A DNA stretch of 64,000 nt, taken from Podospora bellae-mahoneyi. Taxonomy: Eukaryota > Ascomycota > Sordariomycetes > Sordariales > Podosporaceae. Shown here piece after piece: positions 33,877-43,793 of this stretch. Under the pieces are notes generated by a model. That model was not told where the DNA came from, ran no database searches, and saw only the letters and a list, made by a program, of their open reading frames with translations. The stretch's first letter is position 1, and each line of letters begins with the position of its first letter. The DNA is taken from assembly GCF_035222275.1 (NCBI RefSeq), contig NC_085882.1:69501-133500 (forward strand). Reading direction: 5' to 3'. Position numbers and translations under genes: made by a program.

Positions 33877-34232
33877 GGCGGCGACAGAGAGGAATGATGA
33901 GTATTTAGCGGGCATGGCTCGGAGTTTGGGAGTCATCTTTTGTGCCAAGGACAGCTGGTTGGAACGAACCAAAACATGGGAATATCAATCTACGCTTCGG
34001 ATATTCATCGCAAGCCCGGGGCGATCTTGGCTTGTCGATGTCAAGCAGACCCCACTGCTGTCTTTCCGAGCTCAAAAGAGCGGTTGACAGACGGGGTGGC
34101 ACTGTCACGGCTAGGTCAAGACACAAGCTCGAACTGCCCATGGCGCACGAACGCGGCGTCTGTCCGTCTGCCCAAATTAGCGGCCAACCAGACTGCAACT
34201 TCCGGAGCTAAACATCTCGGACACAACTATCT
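33877..34232. other. Intergenic
   Basis: 356 bp between the FYVE gene and the transporter relic. No transporter-like sequence was found in any frame, so there is no room for the missing part of that gene. Confidence 0.5.
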
Positions 34233-34863
34233 GGCCTGTTTTCCGTTCTTGCCGCCGTCTACGTATACTTTTGCATCCCCAAAACCGAAGGCAAGACCCT
34301 GGAGGACCTGGCGTGCCTCTTTGCCCACGGCGTAGGCCACTGCCGCCAGTTTGCCTGGCAGGCGCCCGAGACCGATGTTGGTCGGCTGGCTGAGATTGAC
34401 GAGCAGAGACACGGGGCCAAGAACGGGGAGTTCCTCCGGAGAGAGGAGGCGTACAACAGGAGGAGGGCCCGGAGGTTTGTCCGTGTTTGAGTCCGTGGTC
34501 AAGTCTCGCGAGTGGACGACGTTCAAGGACTGGGTATCGAGGTGTCTGTCTCGCCGGACGAGGCCGGGGGAAAAGGTTATGTCTCCTGGACTGCCCCAGG
34601 GTTCTTGTGCCTCTGCTACTTCTTCCGCTTCTGTTTCGAGACGGACGTCGGTGGATGACAAGACGAATGTGGTTTGCGAGTCGTTCGCCACGGGTCTGGA
34701 AGAGCGGTATGGCGAGGATCAGGCAGGCAGATCACGAAAGAGCTTCATCTTTAGTGTCATCGGGAAGGGGAGGCGGGCGTCCAGCGTGGCGCTTGATGGG
34801 TCCATTGCTAGCTCGCCTTGGGATGGTAGTGCGGCAGGTTCGGTGTTTTGGAGCACAACTTAG
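34233..34863 (+). pseudogene. Relic of an MFS sugar-transporter C-terminus
   Basis: From 34233 an open frame without a start encodes GLFSVLAAVYVYFCIPKTEG, then KTLEDLACLFA. This is the last membrane helix and a variant of the PETKGKTLEE signature that ends fungal sugar porters. It runs to a stop at 34488-34490. A second frame continues with good codon bias from about 34485 to the TAG at 34863 and looks like the Ser-rich cytoplasmic tail (VFESVVKSREWTTFKDWVS). A one-base insertion near 34482 would explain the switch. The eleven preceding membrane helices are absent and only 356 bp separate it from the previous gene, so this is a truncated remnant. The alternative, a novel small protein with one membrane helix, is less likely. 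Confidence 0.55.
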
Positions 34864-35518
34864 TGGGAGAGCACTGGTTCAGGATGGTGGTGATCTGACA
34901 ACTCCTTCCTCGAATCCTTTGCAGCCGGGCCACCAGATGGCAACGGCGGCCCATTCTGACGTGGAGGATGCCTCGTCGGAAGGAGCGTCGTCACCTTGCA
35001 CGTTGGTTCCTCCCAGCGGTAAGAAGCAGAATTTGCCCCTGGCTGTCGTGATTGCAGAAAGTGGTTTTGTAAAACAAGGGGTGGATGGAAATTGACTGAT
35101 TAGATTGATGGAATGGCCCATCGTGGCTGACTTTGGCGGTAAAATAATTGACCACTGTTGGATACTTACCTATCACACAAAGGCCCGTGACTCGTGATTC
35201 TCTTGCCTCTGAAGGAAAAGGAAAAGAAAAAGGGGAAGAAGGAAAAGGAAAAGGAAAAGGGGAAGAAGGAGAAGGAGAAGGAGAGAGAGGACGGGCGTCT
35301 GGGCAACCGTGATAGGGTTAGGGTTATACACCGGAGATGTCAGTGTCACCCCGCCAAAGTGACCAGTTGATGGATGGAATCGAGGAAGCCAAACTCTGAG
35401 CAATATTCACCAAAACACATCTTCAACAGTGCCTTAACGCGCCGGTTACGAGTCTCCATCATTCATTCACATTACCTTTCAGTCACTGTGATTCCCCATC
35501 ATCTTCCGACGCGACAAA
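34864..35518. other. Intergenic with purine tract and telomere-like motif
   Basis: A strand-biased AAGGAA/AGAAGG purine tract occupies about 35212-35290. TAGGGTTAGGGTTA at 35313-35326 is just over two copies of the fungal telomere repeat. The remaining sequence is presumably the Fta1 promoter. Confidence 0.6.
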
Positions 35519-36805
35519 ATGCCACCCTCACCCCCGCCCACCATATCCCCCGCCGCCAATTCAGACCACTCCAACATCACAATCTCCACCTCCCCAACCG
35601 ACGACTACCGCCCCAGGTACAGATTCTATAACAACACCTTCTCCCTCCACCGCGTCTCCCCCCTCTACCTGGGACCCGAGCCCGACCACAGCGGCGGCGC
35701 CGACCCTCCCCCCACCACCATTAGCCCAGCCCAGCTCCGCCTCGTCGCCCAGCGACTGCGGGATGTGCTTGTCGGGGATGTCGCCCGAGGCGTGGAGGTC
35801 GGTCTCACAGCTGCAGACAGCGACAGCGCCAGCAAGATCGCCAACAGCATGGGCAGCCTCGAGGTGGTGGTGGTGAGACCTGTAGAGGCGGCTGATTTGC
35901 TCGATGTGAGTCTGGAAAAGATGAAGGATCAGTACCGGCAGGACGAAGGGAGCCAAGAGCTGGCGCGTTCGTGGCGCGCGCTGGAGGCGAGGGTCAAAGG
36001 GAAGCTGGGGTTGGCGATAGAGCTGGTGTATGAGCATTCGATGGGCCTGGCGTTTCTCTTGCCTGACCTGTCCAAGTCGTCGGCGTTGGCGCCTGGTGCG
36101 GCGGATGATGAGACGGGGACGGGCCGGTTTCTGTGGCTGCCGGTCATGTTGACGAGGATGCCTGCTCCGGTCAGGGTGGCGGTGACGCAGTTTTTGGAGA
36201 GGGAGTTTGACTGCAAGATTAGTCCGACCAGGTTTGGGACCAGGACGATGGTGGGAGGGTTGGAGAGGTGGATGGAGACGTTGGAGAGGAACAAGAAGGA
36301 GCAGGAGAAGGATCTGCTTGTGGCAGTGGGGTTTAACACTGTAGCGATGATGCCGAGGCAGATGGTGGCGGTGGAGGGGGGGAGGGAGGAGTTGAACAAG
36401 CCGGGCTTGGCTACGATTGATGTCATTCTTCCGTGGCGCAAACTGGTCCCGTTTTGGAAGCGTGGGAAGGAGATGGAGGAGGGGGAGATGCGGAGGAGGT
36501 ATGAAGAGGGGGGTGTGGAATACAAGGCTTCGGCTGTCACGTTGGCCGGCAAACAGGGGATGAGGGAGGAGGGATGGGGGTGGAGGAGCGAGGTTCACCA
36601 GCCTTTCCTTGAGGCTCTATCAATGTACACCAAGAGAACCATCGCGATGGGACTGTTTCATCCAGCGGTGCGGATCGTCAAGGTTGGCTGCTCGGGATTC
36701 ACGGCGGCCGAGGGAAGATTGAAGATCTTTCCTACGATGGACAGGGCTGGGGTGGTAGACTTGTTGACTATGCTGTGTGAGAAGGCTGTTTCGCAGCAGC
36801 GTTGA
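35519..36805 (+). CDS. Kinetochore Sim4-complex subunit Fta1 (CENP-L-like)
   Basis: A single exon of 428 residues from an AAAATG start. After a Pro/Ser-rich N-terminus it has the family opening YRFYNNTFSLHRVSPLYLG (about residues 35-53), the mark of fungal Fta1/CENP-L proteins. Further conserved-looking blocks are LGLAIELVYEHSMGLAFLLP, LWLPVMLTRMPAPVRVAVTQFLEREFDCKISP and the C-terminal AVRIVKVGCSGFTAAEGRLK. The Sim4/CCAN complex sits on centromeric chromatin and helps to attach kinetochores and load CENP-A; Fta1 pairs with the CENP-N homologue. The family is fast-evolving, so the call depends mainly on the N-terminal signature. No introns are evident. Confidence 0.78.
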   Translation: MPPSPPPTISPAANSDHSNITISTSPTDDYRPRYRFYNNTFSLHRVSPLYLGPEPDHSGGADPPPTTISPAQLRLVAQRLRDVLVGDVARGVEVGLTAADSDSASKIANSMGSLEVVVVRPVEAADLLDVSLEKMKDQYRQDEGSQELARSWRALEARVKGKLGLAIELVYEHSMGLAFLLPDLSKSSALAPGAADDETGTGRFLWLPVMLTRMPAPVRVAVTQFLEREFDCKISPTRFGTRTMVGGLERWMETLERNKKEQEKDLLVAVGFNTVAMMPRQMVAVEGGREELNKPGLATIDVILPWRKLVPFWKRGKEMEEGEMRRRYEEGGVEYKASAVTLAGKQGMREEGWGWRSEVHQPFLEALSMYTKRTIAMGLFHPAVRIVKVGCSGFTAAEGRLKIFPTMDRAGVVDLLTMLCEKAVSQQR

Positions 36806-37057
36806 GCGAGTGACCGAACGGCGGTACGGGGAGTGGAATTGTATGTTTCTGCGCTGACTGATGAGGATTTTTTTTGGGACACCAGCATCATGGTGCAGCG
36901 TCAAAGGTGCAGCGTCAAATGTATTTGATTTTCAGTTTCAGGCATAAGAAAAGAGATGTCAAGATGTGACACGGTCATTCCTACATCCTTTTTATTGTAT
37001 GACTGCTAACTCGAGTGATCATACAGAAAAGCTCTTACAACCTCCAGGAATGGTCGT

Positions 37058-37995
37058 CTATCTCATGAACCCCCTCTTGCCATCACCATCAGCATCCTTC
37101 ATGGGGTTCAGCCGGTCGAGCAAGCTGGGCTTCGCCTTCTCCGTGTTGACACTGCTCGAGCCAAGACCGGTCGTGCCAGTAGTGCTGGAAATATTCTCTT
37201 CCGACGAGGACATGGACGAAGAAGAAATGCCTGATGTACCAGTGGTGGCAGTGCTTCTGCTGGTGCTCGAGGTCATCTTGTTGGGAGCAGGTCCGCTGCC
37301 AATCTCGTGGCCGCAGCCCTGCTGATGCACGCCCTTAGGGCAACCCTCAAAGGCACCGTAGCGCTCGGAGCTTCCTCCCAGAGCACCACCCTGCTGCTTG
37401 AATTCATTCATCGACATGGCCGGGAGAGTGGTGGTGCCGTGGTGCTTGGCCTGCTCGTGGTGGACCTCGTGGATGGGCACCGTGGTGTGGACCACTGAGG
37501 GTTGGATGGTCTCCTTGTGAATCACAGGCTGAATCGTCTCGTGGACGTGGCTGCGATGACGAGTCAGTTGGGCTGTTGCTGCAGGCGGGATGTGTGGAAA
37601 ACATACTGGTGAACCTGTTCGCCCTGAACGACGGGGGCGTGGCTCTGCGTGTGGGTGGTGCCCGTGACGGTGCGCTCATCTTTGATCTTGCCGGCCTCGG
37701 CTCTCAAGGCTCTCTCGGTGGCCTCGTTGTCGCGGTTGTCAAACTCGCGGTTGACGACCTTGCCGCGGTTGTGGATGTGCTGCTCGGGAAGGACTTCGGT
37801 GTCGTGGATGGGCTGGACCTTGCGATGGTAGTGGTCCTGGTGGACCTCCTTGTCGATGGCGGTGTTGATCTCCTCATGCTGGGTTGGGCGGACGGTTTCC
37901 TTCTTCACGGCGGGTGCGACCCGCTCCTCGAGGGTGGTGTCGTGGTGACCTGCCTTGGAGACGAACTCGTCGACGGCTTGCTTTGCTCGATCCAT
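37058..37995 (-). CDS. Fungal allergen-like histidine-rich protein
   Basis: Two exons, 37995-37607 and 37550-37058, give 293 residues; the intron (37606-37551, 56 nt) is GTATGT..CGCAG and its join makes GEQVH-HHVHETIQPV. There is no signal peptide. The protein is very hydrophilic, with spaced repeats built around His, Glu and Gln: HHDTTLEERVAPAVKKETV, HYHRKVQPIHDTEVLPEQH, HHVHETIQPVIHKETIQPSV and VPIHEVHHEQAKHH, followed by LPAMSMNEFKQQGG and a Ser/Thr-rich tail. This is the family often annotated as 'allergen' in sordariomycetes. The biochemical role is unknown; composition suggests a disordered stress-related protein. A related gene on the opposite strand begins 842 bp away. Confidence 0.78.
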
Positions 37996-38533
37996 GATGG
38001 TGAGTTGTTTGTTTCGGAAAGAGAGCTGAGGGTGAATTGGTGTGGGGAAGTTGATGGGTTGCAATAGACGGATCATTGGATGGTGGGATGGAGTTCTTAT
38101 AAGGTAACTCGCTACGGGTAGAACCTGGGGCTGGGGGGCATTGTCAATGGTGACGTTGGTTGATGACCTCAACCGCCATTGCTGGTGACGTTGACTCGTC
38201 TCCCATCTTGCTCGGACTCTGGGGCAGACTAGGTTCGATGTGTTGAGCAGATGCTGGCCATCTGATCATACATTACATGGTGTAGGTTCGCGGTTCGGGA
38301 GTCGTCGGAGGAAACGGTCCTCATCAACAAGGTAGTAAGGGTGGTGTGTTGGAGCCAACATGGCCAACCAGTCACCAGCAAACCCAACGATCGAGAGATC
38401 GGCGGATCACCCGTATCCTCGTGCCTTAGTCCCGCGTCCAGACTCACAGGGCTATTCCTGGTTGATTGGTTGCAGTAAGGGGGGGAGAGGGGGGGTGCTA
38501 GCCACTGCATCACCACACACCTCCAGCACAAAG
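37996..38533. promoter_or_regulatory. Part of the shared upstream region of the allergen-like pair
   Basis: Non-coding sequence between the allergen-like gene on the minus strand and a small possible gene on the plus strand. It includes a G-rich run near 38478-38496. No TATA box is clear. Confidence 0.4.
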
Positions 38534-38740
38534 ATGGAAGCTATGGCCACGCATGACGCTGTCCAGTGGATCAACAACGCTTACACGCGGGGAGAACCTC
38601 CAATTATGACGTTTAGCCTCTTCCAGATGGATACGCTACGATATGTGCTCGGGGAAGATCCGATCTCAGAGAGCATGGCAACCTACGGCAAGCTATGGCA
38701 ATGTCCGTTGAACGCCGGCTTCTACCACGACCTAGTCTAG
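38534..38740 (+). CDS. Possible small protein of 68 residues, no family
   Basis: An open frame starting MEAMATHDAVQWINNAYTRG and ending AGFYHDLV. Its composition and codon use look protein-like, with no low-complexity runs, and the upstream continuation to 38360 looks less convincing, so the internal ATG is used. No signal peptide or membrane segment is visible and I recognise no domain. It lies between the two head-to-head allergen-like genes, so it would have to be transcribed through their shared promoter region. It could equally be a chance open frame. Confidence 0.35.
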   Translation: MEAMATHDAVQWINNAYTRGEPPIMTFSLFQMDTLRYVLGEDPISESMATYGKLWQCPLNAGFYHDLV

Positions 38741-38836
38741 CTTCATCCACCTCAGCTCCCCCCTTCATCATGAAACATGCTCTCGTGTCGGTCTACTTTG
38801 GCAGTATAAGCACCAGTTCAAACTTGGGGAATCAGT

Positions 38837-39809
38837 ATGGGACAAAAGAGTAGTTGCCTCGCGCACAAACATACCGGTTTAGGAACCGCATCGGCCGAAC
38901 AGCATCGCCAGCCTGAGAACGGCACAGCCCAGGACCTTCTCAAGGATATCGCCCGGAAAAGCAAGCTCCAGGCTCGCGGGATGTCGGGGAAATGTCAAGA
39001 TGGCGAGGCTGGCACCGGGAGCTCGATGCACGTAGCGGAGCAGAATGGAAACACAGTTGGCGAAAGTGCATCAACAAAGCGGTTGAGGATCACCTCAACT
39101 GAAGATACCGATACGGAGACAACTGTTACTGCCCGTAAGTTTGTCCCATTCTGTCGTCATAAAAATTGCATGTGGCTGACAGTGTACGCACCGCTTGTTA
39201 TCTAGCCGTCGTTCAAGAGGTCGTGAAACCCCACGTCCACGAGATTCGACAAGAGGAAATCCATCGCGACATTCATGTACACACAAACCACACCATTATC
39301 CAGCCTGTCTACGATCTCGAAGCTCTACCACCGCGGCACTTTGTCCCCGACGAGACTGGAAAGCTGGTTGAGGTCAGCGAGTCAGACCTACCCGCGTGCA
39401 CGGGACGAAATGCCCAATGGCACATCGCGGCTGGCCCCGTCCCCGACAAAACCAAGAGCAAGCAGGCTCTCGGGACGGCGGCGATTACCAAAACCGGGTC
39501 ACCCAATAGCAGCAGCGGGGCCGTGAACGACTCAGACACTTCCTCGTCGACGGATTCCGTGCCCGTGATGGAGGTTGGCCAGCAAGAAGAAGCGGTAAGA
39601 ATGATGACAACCCCCCTATGATTGCGAGACAAGACTCAACATCTGACTCGCAGTATTGCCTCGCTCCCGAGCATCAGACGCCAATTGTGCAGAAGGCTGC
39701 CGTACCAAGGTCAACAACGACGCAAGCCAATGAAGGTACGACAAAGAAATCCTCTCGACTGCCGAAACCGTCGACTGCGGGTCAAACAACAACGGCGGCT
39801 GCAAAGTAG
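38837..39809 (+). CDS. Allergen-like histidine-rich protein, diverged paralogue
   Basis: Three exons, 38837-39134, 39206-39594 and 39654-39809, give 280 residues; introns of 71 and 59 nt (GTAAGT..ATCTAG; GTAAGA..CGCAG) with CTGAC branch motifs. The core resembles the neighbouring allergen-like protein: VVQEVVKPHVHEIRQEEIHR, then HVHTNHTIIQPVYDLEALPP and RHFVPDETGKLVEVSESDLP. N- and C-terminal parts are hydrophilic, Ser/Thr-rich and probably disordered. It begins MGQKSSC, which could be an N-myristoylation/palmitoylation signal (Gly2, Ser6, Cys7), a feature not present in the neighbour. Function unknown. The two genes are arranged head to head, as expected after an inverted duplication followed by strong divergence. 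Confidence 0.72.
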
Positions 39810-40634
39810 CAAAGCCTGAGCTGCATTTGTGTCCATCTAGGTGTGTTGTGGGAAGGCTTTGTCATTGGCTGCCTATGTCTTTCTTTTGTTGTCAAAGTAT
39901 GTTGGTCAAAGACACGGCGGTTGTCAGTTAGTGGCTTGTTATTAAGCTTGGTGAGAGATGATTCAAGTTGGGAATGGTGGAAATTTAGGCGTGTCCAAGG
40001 TAGATACCTCCCTACAGCTAGGTACATGATTTTCTTTAAAGAAATAGAAAATGGATATGAGTAGTGATTTTCCAGTCATGATTACAGTTGTGTATGGGAG
40101 CCAATATCATGCTTGATGATAAAAGCTGAGATATAATGATGTGACTTGTGTCTACGGTAGGTGCGTCAGTTAAGGTACCTAGGTAGGTAGCTATTGTATT
40201 TAGTCTGGGCATCAACATGTGGTAGCTAGGTATTTCAGATTGTCCTTGATAGAACTGTGGCACAATTATCAACTCATGTACTGGCTAGAATAAAAGCAAC
40301 GAGTCGTCGTCGTCGCCGTTGAGGTGGACATTTCCCGTTCCCTCCAGCCTCTCATAGTCACGGCACCTCCCTGTAGCACCCACTCCACATTGAAGCATGC
40401 GATTAAGTGATTCTCATGCTTCTCTTCGATCATCAAATAGCCTAGAACTTCTTTTTGGCACAGTTCCATCACCACACGTCACTAATTTCGTGTTGGAACA
40501 GCACAACCTCTATTCACCTCGGGTCTGGTAAACTTGTCACCCCGTGGACTGCATCAAGTCAAGTTTCCGAGTATCGAAGTGAGGTGGAGAACAAGGAGAA
40601 ACTTGATCAGTTTTGAATACCATACCTGTTCAAA
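39810..40634. other. Intergenic, A/T-rich
   Basis: 825 bp with no gene. It contains several TAGGTA/GGTACCT motifs (near 40000-40020 and 40170-40190) and a short CGT trinucleotide run at 40302-40318. Confidence 0.5.
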
Positions 40635-43007
40635 ATGAATCCCTTCGCACAAAGACCAAAAGCCAAAAGCGTCACTCCCTCTTTATTCATGAAGGCTGCT
40701 CAATCTGTGACATTTCCACATTGTTGTGAGCCTGCAGAGGATTTATACATGTCCCAATGCCTTAGGGCCATCGTAACTGGGTGTAACTATCTCATCTGCT
40801 TGAATCCTGAGCAAACGGGCCTTTTCGACATTTTTTGTGCTCTTGCTTGGGAGGCATACCGATTGGACCTACCTTGGCCCACCTACACCTACCCATTGTT
40901 GCTTAGGCACACTATCGGTTTTAAATTTGTCAGAATGGTCGACGTCACCGACGAAGATGATTCGTACTGGTGGGCCAGATCGCCAGGCGACCTACAGATC
41001 TTTGATGTGCCTGACGTGCCGGTGCCCACCCTCAGCATTCATCCGATTCTTTACGAGTATGAATACGACAAATGGATGGAAAGGGTGGGAGCTATACCGG
41101 AAGCTGTGGTCGACCTTGACCCAAACTACAAGCCGTTACCCCCGAGGGATCTCGCGCCGGAACTTATGACGGTTCTGAGGTTCGGCAGAACACCAACTTG
41201 GCCAGACCTCTGGCGGGACGCGATCTCATCGCCCTACTTCGCTTGGCCAAACTACAAGCCCTGTGTGGGCGGCCCGATAACCTGCTTCACCTGTCTCAAG
41301 CCCCTGGACATCCCGTATGCCCAGGAGCCGGAGGGTGCCTTCGGAAACTATGACGGTGAGGCACCATTCGAAGATGCCGTGATCGTCGAGGGATGCTCTC
41401 ATATAATGGGCGCCGATTGCCTCCAGGCGTGGTTGAAATCCAAATACCCAAACGATGGCCAAAAGGACTTTTACCGTTGGGTCCGCGGCGAGATCATGCT
41501 AGGCGAATGGGATGAAGACTTTCAACAAAGAATCAAACCCTATCACGAGAACCCGGCCCTGCGGAGAACTATTGAACCTGGTTGCCCCATATGTGCTGCT
41601 CCCCAAACAATCGACACAAACTATGGCACAGAAACCATGGATCGCAGCGCCGTGACCTTCAAGTTTCCCAACATTAAAAGCATCAACGTGCAGTGCATTC
41701 GGTCGTACGCCGAAATGACCGAAAACGACATGCTCGTTGCTGGGTTTCCCTGGATTGTACTGCGGTCCAAGAAGAGCTATCGCGAGGAAGTGGAAAGGCA
41801 ACGAGTCTACTTTAGAACCATCTTAGAACAGCACGAACAGCTGGGTTGCGAAACACACCCGGACGTCCCCGGCGGGCCTTACAATGCCCTGGACTACGCC
41901 TATTTGAGGAACAAGGCCTACGAACGTGTGCTCATGCTCCACGTGGGAGAGTTGCTTTATCAAGATCACCTGTGGAGATCACAAAACCCACACGTGGATG
42001 TTGACTCGGGCTCGGACGAGGATATGATGGCTGAAGATGATGACCACAATAATCCACCGCCGCCGGGGGGGGAAGGGCCTGGCGCTGGAAACCGTCAACA
42101 GCCACGAACACCACCGAACCGGCAACCGCGACCACCAGTGGTGCATCGACCGCCGCCGCCGGCAAGCCCACTGAACCCGGGCCTGGCGCGGCCGCCGATT
42201 GTCCCACGGTGGTTGAAACAAAGCAAGCGCAATCCCAACCCCCATCCAAGGCCGCTGGATCCAAACGAGCCGGCACCACCGCCAGTCCTTCCGGCGCCGG
42301 ACCCCTGGCCCCTGGACTATGACACTCCGGAAGAGCTGAACCCCCTTCGGTGTCCCTGGTGCGGCAGAGACGATTTCAAAAAAGCCACCGAAAGGCGCAA
42401 GCACGAGTACAGGTTTCATAACCGCCCTGACCTGGGAATGGCGGGAAGGCTAGCTCGAGATGACCGTCGCGCTGCAAGGAAAGACGCAGCAGACATGCTC
42501 CGAGCAGCGCGTCGACTGCAAGAACTTCAGGCAACGGACCTACCGCAAGGGGACGAGCAACAACTTCGACAAGCGCAGCAAGCCTGGCTGGATGCGCGGA
42601 GACGACTGCGACCTGGGACGCAGCCGGATTCACCGCAACCGCCAGGAGAGGCCAGGACAGGCAGCCCGGCAGCGGAACGTGCAGAGCGACTGAGAGCCTT
42701 CTGGTCGGAACGTGCACAGCAGGATGAACAACAACGTGAGGAGTATAGGGCTAAGATACAGCGCGAAGCTACACAACGTGAGCTGGAACCACATGAAGAA
42801 CTGTGGCTGCAAGGGGGTCGGGCTGAAGAGGCACTTGTAGCTGCCCGGGTTGGCCGGGAACAGCAGCAACAGCGGTTCGGGGCAGGACGGGCTGAAGCAA
42901 CAATTTTAGCTGTGCGGCGGCAGCAGCAGCAGCAGCCGCCGCCGCAGACACCAGAGCCCGAATCACCGTCTGACGATATATACGGCGTATCACCTCACAG
43001 GTGGTGA
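40635..43007 (+). CDS. Orphan protein with RING-like and C2H2-like fingers
   Basis: A single exon of 790 residues from an AAAATG start. The first ~210 residues form a globular domain I do not recognise (YLICLNPEQTGLFDIFCALAWEAYR). A RING-like cysteine/histidine set follows: Cys217 and Cys220 (CFTC), Cys254 and His256 (GCSHIMGADC, with Cys262) and Cys317/Cys320 (CPIC), with a long spacer before the last pair. A proline-rich acidic linker (about 455-565) leads to a C2H2-like finger (CPWCGRDDFKKATERRKHEY, then RFH; about 573-595). The C-terminal ~190 residues are a highly charged Arg/Gln/Glu coiled coil ending in poly-Gln. A variant RING suggests a ubiquitin-ligase-like role, but this is only inference. 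Long, intronless and probably lineage-restricted. Confidence 0.72.
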   Translation: MNPFAQRPKAKSVTPSLFMKAAQSVTFPHCCEPAEDLYMSQCLRAIVTGCNYLICLNPEQTGLFDIFCALAWEAYRLDLPWPTYTYPLLLRHTIGFKFVRMVDVTDEDDSYWWARSPGDLQIFDVPDVPVPTLSIHPILYEYEYDKWMERVGAIPEAVVDLDPNYKPLPPRDLAPELMTVLRFGRTPTWPDLWRDAISSPYFAWPNYKPCVGGPITCFTCLKPLDIPYAQEPEGAFGNYDGEAPFEDAVIVEGCSHIMGADCLQAWLKSKYPNDGQKDFYRWVRGEIMLGEWDEDFQQRIKPYHENPALRRTIEPGCPICAAPQTIDTNYGTETMDRSAVTFKFPNIKSINVQCIRSYAEMTENDMLVAGFPWIVLRSKKSYREEVERQRVYFRTILEQHEQLGCETHPDVPGGPYNALDYAYLRNKAYERVLMLHVGELLYQDHLWRSQNPHVDVDSGSDEDMMAEDDDHNNPPPPGGEGPGAGNRQQPRTPPNRQPRPPVVHRPPPPASPLNPGLARPPIVPRWLKQSKRNPNPHPRPLDPNEPAPPPVLPAPDPWPLDYDTPEELNPLRCPWCGRDDFKKATERRKHEYRFHNRPDLGMAGRLARDDRRAARKDAADMLRAARRLQELQATDLPQGDEQQLRQAQQAWLDARRRLRPGTQPDSPQPPGEARTGSPAAERAERLRAFWSERAQQDEQQREEYRAKIQREATQRELEPHEELWLQGGRAEEALVAARVGREQQQQRFGAGRAEATILAVRRQQQQQPPPQTPEPESPSDDIYGVSPHRW

Positions 43008-43793
43008 GGTAAGGTAGGTATACAGAATAGATGTCACATATCCGCTTGCTTGTTTAGCATGAATTCAACAAGGCCTGCCGCAGAAAAAGGGCGTATTTAG
43101 CCAAAAGCAAACATGTGCCGCGTCTTCCCCACAAAATGGACGTCGAAATGCCGTGTTCCAAACCACCATGCCAAGGATCACCATGTGTAAAAGCTCCGAT
43201 TGGCTGGACTGATCGGAAACTGACATCTCAGATATAGCGGCTTTGCGGGGAAGTCGATCCATTGATTATTTCCCAGAGACACGAGCCGTCAGGGTTTACC
43301 GTCTGGGGTGTTCCGGCTAAGGGGGAGATCCCAGGTGCTTAGAGGTACCTTACCTAGGCAGGCGGAGGGCCGATGTTGTCATCAACCGTGGAGTTTGCAA
43401 CAGCTGGGAAGATGAACATACTCACCAATATGCTATGAATACTCGACATAAAGACATAGACCTAAAGAACACTGGTAGGTGGGTACCTATGAAGGGAACA
43501 GTGAAAAGAGGACCTACCGTCAAAAAGGTTGACAGGTGACCTAACATCTAAGGGGCGATGGGAAAGACATGTAATTAACAACAACACAACCTCGGCAATC
43601 ATCCGCCGAGAAGATTACCCTTTGAGCGTTCAGCCACCCGTCCATCCGGACCCGGTCGAGAGGGATCTTCAACATCATCTGTGTCTATAAAAATCCTCTC
43701 GTTCGCCCCCAATTGATGGGCTCTGAAGGTGTCAGCAGTGAGCCGAGCCTCGACCCGTCACCAACCTGTGCTCCTCTCATACCGCCTCTCAAA
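43008..43793. promoter_or_regulatory. Promoter of the acetylxylan esterase gene
   Basis: A TATAAAAA box lies at 43685-43692, about 100 bp before the start codon. GGCTAA at 43315-43320 is close to the XlnR/Xlr1 binding motif, and CTGGGG (43303-43308) and GCGGAG (near 43362) fit the CreA consensus. These short matches are weak on their own but suit a plant-wall esterase gene. Confidence 0.5.

Noticed and set aside
34227-34691. 154-codon minus-strand frame
   Set aside because: Overlaps the transporter relic, whose plus-strand membrane helix and PETKG-like motif are better evidence; the minus frame has no domain.
35561-36598. 345-codon open frame antisense to Fta1
   Set aside because: His/Arg/Pro/Leu-rich sequence without motifs, lying wholly inside the sense gene; the sense protein has the family signature.
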